NCBI GenBank assembly: GCA_001643675.2
Contig: LSRY02000003.1
Location: forward strand, 2,461,501 to 2,525,500
Length of the DNA stretch: 64,000 nucleotides
Direction of reading: 5' to 3'
DNA from: Monocercomonoides exilis
Taxonomy: Eukaryota; Preaxostyla; Oxymonadida; Polymastigidae
Notes under the pieces: model-generated
Databases searched by the model: none
Told to the model about the DNA's origin: nothing
What the model saw: only the letters and a program-made list of their open reading frames with translations
Shown: piece by piece, positions 46,378 to 55,300 of the stretch
Layout: every line of letters starts with the position of its first letter
How positions within the stretch are numbered: position 1 is the first letter of the stretch
Translations under genes and position numbers: made by a program

Positions 46378-47500
46378 TTACAAGGAGATTACAAAAATTT
46401 CATCGTTATCAATGATTTTTGTGTCAACTGCGCTGAAGGTGAGTGCTTGAAGAGGAACAAATGTTGAGGTGAGGAGGGTGAGAGAGGCGTCTTGGGCATC
46501 CGTCATGCGAACAAGAGCATGTTCTATTGTTTCACAGGGACTGAGTTGTGTGATTCCGCAGAGATCGGTGTTTGTTCCATTATTTGACACGATTTTGAAA
46601 GTTGTTATGAGAGGAAGCCATCTGTTGAACTCAACATCATCAGCTGTTCCTGCATTCCACACTCTTTTTGTTGGGGTAGTTGATCCACACTGATTGAATG
46701 GGGATTGGGTAATATCACTTCCGTTAAAGAACACATCGTTTCCTCTGCCATTTTTGGCAGTGTTGCCATCGAAGAAACAGAAAGTGATGAATTTGAACCC
46801 GCTCATCCAATCATATGTTCTTGTGCAGCACAGTGCAGCACCTCCGTAGGTAGTTGGATTTTCGACTTTGTTGTTGATGAACTGGCACTCTTGGAGCAAG
46901 CACTGTTTTGGTTTTTGTGGTGGATGCCAATTGAATGTGACTGCTCCAGCAGCATCACCTCCGGTATTTGCAATGCAGGAGCAATTTTTGAACAAGAATT
47001 TTGCATCAGATGGCATATTATCGAGAGCAAAATACCAACCAGTTCCAATATTGCCTTTTATTGAGCAACTTTCAACTCTGTTTTCTGAGAATGAATAAAC
47101 AGAACTTGACTGAGGACCAGCAATACAAGTTGCTCCTCCACGATAAGCGGAACAACTTGTGAAATTGGATTTTGTAATGTTGATATTCAACAAACTTCCA
47201 CAATACAATGCTCCGCCATATCCGCTACCCGAACAAGAACAATTGTGAAATGAACAAGAAGTGATTGTGAGATTGGCATTTGCGCGGTTAACATAAAGCG
47301 CTCCTCCATTATTATTACCTCCGCTGTTTGAATTATTCCATTCGCACCACTCAAATTTATGGCTGTTTAAATCGAATGAAATCAATCTTCCAAGTTTCAC
47401 TCTTTGAGATTCCGTTCCCACATGTACCACAGGAGCATTTGATGAAGATCGCGTTTGATGAAGGAAAGAAGCATTGAAGGCAGAGAGAGAAGTAGATGGG
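46378..47500 (-). CDS. Pmp-like surface protein cassette P6' (mosaic)
   Basis: The middle is almost the same as P6 (GSGYGGALYCGSLLNINI through NNKVENPTTYGGAALCC), but the 3' end belongs to the subtype seen in P3: TNTDLCGITQLSPCETIEHA, then VRMTDAQDASLTLLTSTF, ending AVDTKIIDNDEIFVISL and TAA. The N-terminal block also differs from P6 (RVKLGRLISFDLNSHKFEWC). The start given is the ctcaacag acceptor-like site. The frame is open to 47691 without an ATG. It is a clear recombinant of two cassette lineages. Confidence 0.65.
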
Positions 47501-47910
47501 CTGTTGAGGTCTGGGAGGATGGCACCATCGATGGGGTTGTGAGTGTGGAGGAAGATGGTTGAGTGGATGGAGAGGGATGAGTCGGAGGATTTTGTTTGCC
47601 AGATGAACTCAACGTTGAAAAAACTGAAATTAAACGATTTCTGCGAACATCTCCTTTGTTGTTCGATTTTTATTATCTTCACATTTCTCAATCTTCAATC
47701 AACTCGTCAATACATTCATTATCGTCATCTTCTTTTCCTTCTTCTCCTTCTTCGCTTTCATCATCATCTATGTTATCTTTTTTATCTTCATCTTCAAATT
47801 AGCGTGTGCAATAATATTATCTGCAATTTCCTTATGACAAAGAGAAACCACTGATTAATTTCCATGACTTTCTCTTCTCTTTCCTTCTCCATCTCCTTCA
47901 TTTTCAGGTG

Positions 47911-47968
47911 CTTCTTCTTCTTCTTCTTCTTCTTCTTCTTCTTCTTCTTCTTCTTCTTCTTCTTCTTC
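47911..47968 (+). repeat. Short CTT tract (contracted partner of 35459-36001)
   Basis: About 58 bp of CTT against more than 500 bp of GAA in the left arm; flanking sequences on both sides still align. Confidence 0.9.
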
Positions 47969-48224
47969 ATTTTCTTCGCCTTCTTCTTCCTCCTCCTTCT
48001 TTGACTTCAACCTCTTCCTCTTCTTTATCTCTTTCGTCTCCTTCTTCTTCACCTTCACAACCATCTTCTTCTTCACCTTCTTCTTCTTTTTTAAATCCTT
48101 CTGCGATTTGTCCTTTCACACCAAGTGTGCCATCTTCATCATTATCTTCAATTCTTTCTCCAACTTTTTCAATGCTATTTTCACTTTCTTTGTATTGGAT
48201 AAGGGCATCGACCTTCTGATGCAT
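47967..48224 (-). CDS. Small acidic ORF of the MHQxVDxLIQ type, right-arm copy
   Basis: 85 codons, in frame with the left-arm copy at 35205-35462: MHQKVDALIQYKESENSIEK, VGERIEDNDEDGTLGVKGQI. Substitutions are few and conservative (V to I). Function unknown. Confidence 0.45.
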   Translation of the reverse strand: MHQKVDALIQYKESENSIEKVGERIEDNDEDGTLGVKGQIAEGFKKEEEGEEEDGCEGEEEGDERDKEEEEVEVKEGGGRRRRRK

Positions 48225-48788
48225 TTCAACTGTTCAATCTGCAGCTCCGCAAAATTGAGCTAACAATTATTTCACTTGCATTTCCTTTGTCTCTGCGGTC
48301 GTTCGATGAATGAGCTTTCTTTTTTATTCGCGAAACTGATGGAAAAATCTATCTGCTCAAATTCAGCTCGTTTCATTTCCATTGCATTCATCTTCGATTT
48401 TTTCGATGAACAACAAAAATAATGTTCACTCGAATTCATTCGAATTCCCAACGAATTCAGTGCCAAGCCTTATGTTTCGTTTCTTCTCAGAAAGACGAAA
48501 GGAATATTTATTCAAACACAGAATATCAGCTGAAATAAATGAAAATGGAAGAGATGTTATGATGAGGCAAGAAAAGAAGGGAAACAGACACGCAATAAGA
48601 AAAGGAGGATGCCTTTCCCTCCATTTCCAGTGAATGAAGGAGACACAGACGAAAAGATGATAATATTGAAACGATTCTTGTTTGGGGAGGGTGAATGACA
48701 ACAGAGATGGCCTTCGAGAGATTTCTCCATCGCAACGTGTGTTCTCCTAACATGTGAGTGAATTTCTTGTGAATGTCTCCGACTGAGC

Positions 48789-48823
<35 letters not shown>

Positions 48824-49086
48824 TTTCTTCATTTTCGGCTTCTGCTTCTGCTTCTGCTTCTGCAACTTCATCTGCATTTTGCTGATCACTCCTTCAATGT
48901 GATATCCATGATGGCCTTCTTTGAATGCTTCAGGATGCGCAGCAAAGACGAGCAACAGGAGACATCTTAGCAATCCCAGAGGTACAAGAGCGAGTAGCCT
49001 CTTCACGTTCCAATTTTTCAGTGTGTTCTCATTCAATTCTCGCACATCAACCAAAAATTTGGAGGAAATTTCAGATGAGATGAAAG

Positions 49087-49758
49087 TTGATGAAGACGAA
49101 ATCGAAGACGATGATGATGATAACGAAGGAAAAGAAGAAGAAGAAGAGAAAGAGGAAGAGGAAACAAAAGAAGAAAGAGATGATAAGGGCTTGGGGAAAG
49201 ACACACACAACAAAGTATTCCCATATCCTCAGAAGCCAAAGGAACATACAAAAGCAGTTTAAAAATATGACTGGGGATGAATTATGCGACACATTTGGCG
49301 AGCCTGAAAAGTTGCCTGGGTCATTTTGTGAGGAAGAAACGCTACCTCTTCTGCAGCCATTGGGAGAACAGAGGGAAGAAGGTGGGGAAGGGAAGAGAGG
49401 AGCAGCAAAACATCGTCTTCTTGGTAGGCATAATGGCATTCGAAATTTTGGGAAAGGGGACGAGAAGGAGAAGAAGGATGATGCTCGCTCATCACAACCA
49501 CAATCTCATTTTCCTTCAGATTCCCTCCATTCACCCACTTCTCCTCCTCATTCCTCACCATCTTCTCCTTTTTCACCATCTTCACCATTATCTGCTTCAA
49601 TTTCATTGAATATTGGGAGTCAGCCTCATTTTGAACATCCAAGTAGCAGTACTTCTGTTGTGATTCAACAAGAAGAATGCAAACAAATTCCTCTATCGTC
49701 GTCGTCGTCGTCATCTTCTTCTTCTTCTTCATCATCATATGATCTCGAATTCGAGTAA
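49087..49758 (+). CDS. Ser/Pro-rich ORF, right-arm copy
   Basis: Counterpart of 33617-34342: MTGDELCDTFGEPEKLPGSF, EEETLPLLQPLGEQREEG, and SISLNIGSQPHFEHPSSS. It ends DLEFE after a Ser run, where the left copy has a slightly longer tail. Frame is maintained despite several substitutions between arms. No domain recognised. Confidence 0.4.
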   Translation: MMKTKSKTMMMITKEKKKKKRKRKRKQKKKEMIRAWGKTHTTKYSHILRSQRNIQKQFKNMTGDELCDTFGEPEKLPGSFCEEETLPLLQPLGEQREEGGEGKRGAAKHRLLGRHNGIRNFGKGDEKEKKDDARSSQPQSHFPSDSLHSPTSPPHSSPSSPFSPSSPLSASISLNIGSQPHFEHPSSSTSVVIQQEECKQIPLSSSSSSSSSSSSSSYDLEFE

Positions 49759-49811
49759 TTGTGGTTGTGATTGCAATTGTTTCTGTCTGACAGCACACAA
49801 TTTGAGACTGT

Positions 49812-50150
49812 CTACCACACGCCGATTCTGTCGAAGATCCCCCTTTTGGAGCACTTGTGAAGGATCTGATTGCTCATATGTGCAGATGCCTTCTCCTCCT
49901 CCGCACTCTTCAGATGCACTGCCTCTTCCTCCTCTTCATCTTCTTCGCTTTTATTTTCCTCAGCATTTTCATCACCATTATGAATATCTTCATTTTCTCC
50001 TCCATCAACATCATCTTCAATCACAGTCTGTTTCATGTCTCCATTCGGATGATTATCTTCGTTTGACTCAGCCACATCAAAATGTTTGCTGTTTGATGAG
50101 CAATGTTGATTTTTTGGGAGAGTTGAGAAATGAAAAAGAAAATGGATCAA
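49812..50150 (-). CDS. Acidic ORF, right-arm copy (HFDVAESNED type)
   Basis: Counterpart of 33192-33599 with an in-frame deletion and a shorter Glu run: KHFDVAESNEDNHPNGDMKQ, VIEDDVDGGENEDIHNGDEN. Unknown function. Confidence 0.35.
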   Translation of the reverse strand: MIHFLFHFSTLPKNQHCSSNSKHFDVAESNEDNHPNGDMKQTVIEDDVDGGENEDIHNGDENAEENKSEEDEEEEEAVHLKSAEEEKASAHMSNQILHKCSKRGIFDRIGVW

Positions 50151-51158
50151 AAGGAGATGAGAAAGAAATGAGCAGAGAAATAGCAGAAGAGCAATTCAAA
50201 TGTGAAGAAGGAAAAGAAGAAGAAGAAGAAGAATATTCAGAGAAGAGGAGGGAGAAGGAGAAAATTGGATTGATGATTGATGATTGGACTGTGAAGGAGG
50301 AAAGGGAAAAACAGAAACGGAAATATTGATTGTATTTCTTTGAAATCTTCATTTTCTTCTTTCTTTCTTCTTTCTCGTCCAATTTATCTCCAACTTCAAC
50401 ATCAAAAGAAGCAAGATTATCTTCAATGCCTTCTTTTCTTCTTTCTTTCTTTCTTCTTCTTCTTCTTCTGTTTCATGTTCTTCTTCACTGCTTTCTGCAT
50501 CCTCGTCCGATTCATTCACTCAAACAATCCAATCTTCCTCTGCCTTTGGGCTATATTACACCTATTTCTCTTCTTTGCCTCTTCTTCACCTTCTTCTTTG
50601 TCTTCTTCTTCGCCTTTTTTTCATTCTTCACCTTTTTCTTCACCTTCTGCATTGTTTTTGCAATATTCATCTCACTTCCTTCTCGGTCAGCAATCGACCT
50701 TCTGATGCATCCATTCATCCAAATCAGCAGAGATGCTTAATTTAACAGAAAATTGCTTCATTTTCTTCCCTTCATCTCGACTGATCAATTGTTGAGCTCA
50801 TCTTATTTCATTTTTCATTCATTATTCTCATGATGAAAAAAGGCTTTTTGGACGAATTGATTTCATTTCGTTTTATCTTCTTTGTCTTCTTCAACTTGTT
50901 AATCGATGATCAACAAAAATTGTAACATTTTTTACGTTTCATTCAACAACTCTCAGATTGGATAATTTCTTTTGCGTTTTCAAATTGAAGCTGAAGGCAA
51001 AATATGCTATTTTACTCTCACATAATATCAACCAAAATGAAAACGTCAATGAAATGGATGTTATTTTTAGCTGTCAAAATCGGAGCAGAAGGCATGCAAC
51101 AGAAAACGGAGATCGAATCTTATTTTTTAATTCGGAAACTGAAGCATTTGAAATGTTT

Positions 51159-51591
51159 TTTTAAATTTATTATTTTTCCTGTTTTTGTTTTTATTTTTTG
51201 TTTAAAACAGAATATGATTTCATAAACAATTTTCTATAAGAATTATTTTTAATGATGAAATAATAAGATATATCACAAAATGGTGTAAAATTAGGAAATA
51301 AAAAATGTTTTATAAAAATATACTCCAAATAAAAAAAAAACATAAAAAATACTGTTTGAAACATAATTTGTTAATAATTCCTTGTTAAAATAAAATCCAA
51401 AAGTTTTTCTTTTCTTTTCTTGTTTTCTAAATAATAACATCCCATATTTGATTGAAATTTTCTAAAAATCTCATGTTTGAAGAAAAGAAGGGATCCCCCT
51501 TTTCTGTATAGTTTGCTTCGTTGAAGTAACAGTATTTTATTTAGTTATATTAAGCTTTGTCCCAGCTCAAAAAATCCAATTACAGCCTTTT
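51159..51591. other. AT-rich boundary between palindrome II and single-copy genes
   Basis: No gene seen. The first part abuts the palindrome end. The last 50 bp before the NET-domain start codon are open in its frame (PAQKIQLQPF) and contain AG dinucleotides after pyrimidines, so an upstream exon is possible. Confidence 0.5.
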
Positions 51592-52086
51592 ATGCTTTCT
51601 GGTCCTGTTGGCTCTTTCAATCCATCTCCTTCGGAACCACCAACACCGGATCCATTTCGCGAAACTGTTATTGAAAAGCTCCATGGTGTTTCAAAAAAGC
51701 AAAAAGTTGAATTTGAGCATTTTCCTGGAGATGATATTCCTTTGAGTGATGATGAAAAAGAAGAAGTATTATTATCAATTTCAGATCTTCCATACACCTT
51801 GTTCGAAAAAGTGATTGAGTTTTTAGAGTTGGCTGCACCTGGAGTTGCCAAACCCGGGCCAGAAAATTTTATTGATTTTGAAATCGAAGACATGCCGCCT
51901 GTTGTTCAGAGGAATCTACAGCGATTATCAATTCTTTGTAGGCTTATTTATGAAGAGACAAGACAAGACTTGAACGCTATATCCACCACAGTTGAAGCCT
52001 GGACAAATGGCATTGCGATGGATCGCAGGAGACCTCAACCTCGAAAACCTGCTCCAAAGCCAAAAAATAAAAAGAAGAAAAAATGA
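51592..52086 (+). CDS. Small NET-domain protein
   Basis: 164 residues from ATG to TGA. Residues about 47-120 read PLSDDEKEEVLLSISDLPYT, LFEKVIEFLELAAPG and FIDFEIEDMPPVVQRNLQRL. This is the pattern of the NET (extra-terminal) domain of BET bromodomain proteins: a short helix ending in L-P, a second helix, an acidic D-x-E strand, and a final helix. In BET proteins this domain binds chromatin factors through short basic peptides. Here no bromodomain accompanies it. The N-terminus is proline-rich and the C-terminus a basic tail (KPAPKPKNKKKKK) suited to nuclear targeting. An upstream exon cannot be excluded. It is convergent with NPHP4, the stops being 268 bp apart. Probably a nuclear chromatin-associated protein; assignment from motif reading only. 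Confidence 0.65.
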   Translation: MLSGPVGSFNPSPSEPPTPDPFRETVIEKLHGVSKKQKVEFEHFPGDDIPLSDDEKEEVLLSISDLPYTLFEKVIEFLELAAPGVAKPGPENFIDFEIEDMPPVVQRNLQRLSILCRLIYEETRQDLNAISTTVEAWTNGIAMDRRRPQPRKPAPKPKNKKKKK

Positions 52087-52354
52087 AGAGTTAAAAATTT
52101 TAAAGTTTTGATTTTGTTGTATTATATTATAAACATAAAAGAAAAAAAAATATCGATAGAAATGGCACACTTTTTGAATGATTATGTATTTAAATTCTTT
52201 TTTTTTGAAAATGTGACAAGAGGAATTTTGATAAAAAGAAAATAAAATTCAAGTGAACGAACAATCAATTAAACAATAAAATAGTATAAAAAATCTTCAC
52301 GATTTGAAACGCAAATCAAACAATAACAAAGAAGAACATGAAGAAAAATAAAGT

Positions 52355-55300
52355 TCATTTACTCACAACTTCCACTAACTCTGGCAAGCTCTCGGTGAAG
52401 CTGCCAGTTGACGATTTGAAATTGATTTCAATTTCAAACACCTCAACTTTGACAGCAACGCTTGCAGATTTGGACGCCGTTTTGATTTTGTCTGTTTCCA
52501 CAGCATAAACATAAGCTCTTTCAGTGCATTCATACATGCGGCAGGGAACGATATGAACAGGAAAGCTGATTTCTGCATAGTGTCTCTTTGAAGCCTTGCT
52601 CGAAGCAGCAGCACTTTTGGCCCGCTGCGTAGTGAAAGGGGAAATTCCTATCGCAAACTTTCGCACAGGAAGAAAGATCAGATCGCTGTTTGTTGTCCAC
52701 AGCGACACGACAGTTGAAGAAGAGAGCATCGAAGTGAGAGGGAGACGGACAGGGATTGTGGTGCCCAGAGTGCAGAACGATGAGGTTGAAGGAGATGGAA
52801 TAGAAGATGAAGCAGAAGAAGCAGATGCAGAAGAAGATTGAGCAGAACTGGCCTTGCCTGAGAGGAAGAAGAAGCTACGGCGGAAGGGGATGTCGATCAA
52901 GAAGCGACGAGTCGGCTGCAACGAGGCACAGTTCATATCAACCAAATAGGCACCAACAAGTTTTGTGTTGTGCGAATCGCTTTCTTTTTGTGAAAGAGCA
53001 GCTGAATCAGCGTCATATGGCGAAGGAAGAGAAGAAGGTTGGGCGTTTAACATTCGTCCAGTTGGAACATAATTTGAATTGGAGACGAGGTGGACGAGTG
53101 TCAACAAGGCTGTCTGTCTGAACGGAAGCAGAGCGCTGCATTTGGCTGCAAAACGAACAGAAGGCAGGCTGCCGTCAACACCACCAAACAGCATCAGCGA
53201 CTGCAGAAGCGGAGCGAAACGGTCTGCACACGTCTCAAACGATGCAGAAGAAAAGCGCTGGGTGACTTCTTCGCCACCGCTTAGGAAAGATTCCGGCGGC
53301 AAATCAACGTGAACAGCTTCCCCAACAGCGACAGACTGGTCCAGCTCAATTGCAGGGGTGACAGACACAACCACCTCCCATATTTCATACAGCGATGCAC
53401 CAAGCTCGTCGTTGAACAGCGCCAGGCAGAACGAATAGGGCTTTCTGCGGGGCAGCTGCTGTGTGTTGCTCGGGAGCGTTGCAAAGAGTTGGATGATCTG
53501 AGTGAATGAATGCGTCTTTGTGGAAGGTGCAGAACCAGCTTCTTGTTCGTCTGCTGCTTCTGCTGCTGAATCTGAAGGTGATTTGAAATATGTCCCGTCT
53601 TCAATCCGTGAGCGTGTTGTGGTTGCCATGTCCACATGAGAAACTCCGCGTATGTCAAAATCGCTTCGACACAAAACAACTTTTTTGATGAACGCTGTCT
53701 GCCGAAGAAGCAAAGACTGATCACTTTGTGCATCTTTTGACTGAAGAGAAGAATTCTGCTTCTTCAATGGCTGCTTGCCAAACGTGAAGGAGGCCGCAGT
53801 GTGTGATGAGAGCGACATTTCGTGCTCGCTGATGAATGCCACATCGTTCGCTGCATGAAACAGCGATACCGGAGAAAACGACGTTGAGTCAGAAAGAGGA
53901 AACACAAACGCCAAGTTCATCGGCTCTCCTTCTTTCACAAAGACGTGGAATGTCCTGTCGATGTGGTGAGCCAGCGGACAAACCAGCACGTCGCATATCG
54001 AATGCAGCAGAGGCGCCTGTTGAGTAGCCACAGGAGTTGACTGCTCTTCCTCACCTACCAATGGCTCAGGCTGCTCGTCATTCGCGTCAGGGCGTAGCAT
54101 CGTTGGCGGAAGAGACACCATTTTGAGGCGAATGATACGCGACTCGATGGGACGAGAGAGCGAGACAGGCGCACCGAACGGATGGCGATGGTGGATCAGA
54201 GGGGATTCCTCGCCTATAAACAGCTCTTCTTCTTCGTCGGTGGCAGCAGATGAACGAGTAAGACAGATGGAGCCAGGAGAAACTGAGGATGAACGAACAA
54301 TGCTTTGCTGGCTGCTTTGGTAAGGTGAAAGCGAGAGAGACGGTCCAGCTGAAAGAGAACGCATCGACATTGGCATTGCAGACGAGACAGAAGGAGAAGC
54401 AGACTGCTGCAAAGAATTCGAATAAAACGGAGAGGAAGGTGGAAGAGCAGACGATGTGATGCAGCGGCTGATGAGCATCTGCTGCAGTGAAATCGGGTTT
54501 TGAATCAGAACATCGTCTCCGTGCCTTCCTTTCCTCAGCAGCCTCATCCGATTCGCATCTCTTCCACCCCAACTGAGCAGGTCTTGTTGGATGCTACCAT
54601 CTGCCGTCCTCTTCAGCCTCGACACAGTCGTCTGCGGCGTCTGATAGAGTGGACGTGAAAAGCGCGAGAACTGGTTTTCCATCTGCAGCGCCTTCTGATC
54701 TCTCTCCATCATCATCCGCTCAAGTTCTCTTCTTCGTGCCTCTTCTCTCTCTCTCCACTGCTGCTCTTCATCTGCAGCACGCCTCGCTGCTTCATCTGCT
54801 TCGTCTTCTTCGCCAAATCTGATCGTGCCCCATCGCCATGACCTTCTCAGCACTTCCTCTGCTTCATCAGCATATCCATCATCAGAACTCCTTCCTCCAC
54901 ACAGCAATCTCTTTCTCGCCTGTAACAGCTCCTCTTCTCTTATCCCATCCCCTGTCCATCCTCTGATATTCCCGCATAAGAACGACTGGCAAATGAATCC
55001 AGCGTATCTCGTCTCGCCCGGCGGCACTTCGACAACAAGAGTGAAAGGAGTGACAGAAGAAGAGAGCACAGCAGCTGCTGGATGAAGTGTGGTTTGGAGA
55101 GAAGAAGAAGAAGAAGAGGAAGAAGTGAAGGAGGTTGAGGGAAGAGCAGATGGATCGATGCGAAGTGAGCTGTGTGGATGGATGGATGACTGCGAAGTGG
55201 AAGAAGAAGAAGAAGAAGGAGAAGGAGAAGGAGAAGAAGTTGTTGTTGTTGTTAAAGAAGATGATGATGAAGAGATGGTGTGGTGTTTAAGCTGATATTC

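Larger units (their letters stand above)
42946..51158. repeat. Palindrome II, right arm
   Basis: Inverted partner of 32183-40957. The outer end is sharp: homology to the cassette 3' flank stops at about 51158 and unique AT-rich sequence leads into the NET-domain gene. Confidence 0.9.

Noticed and set aside
1-51158. Palindromes as a giant transposon with long terminal inverted repeats
   Set aside because: No transposase, integrase, polymerase or target-site duplication was seen in arms or spacers.
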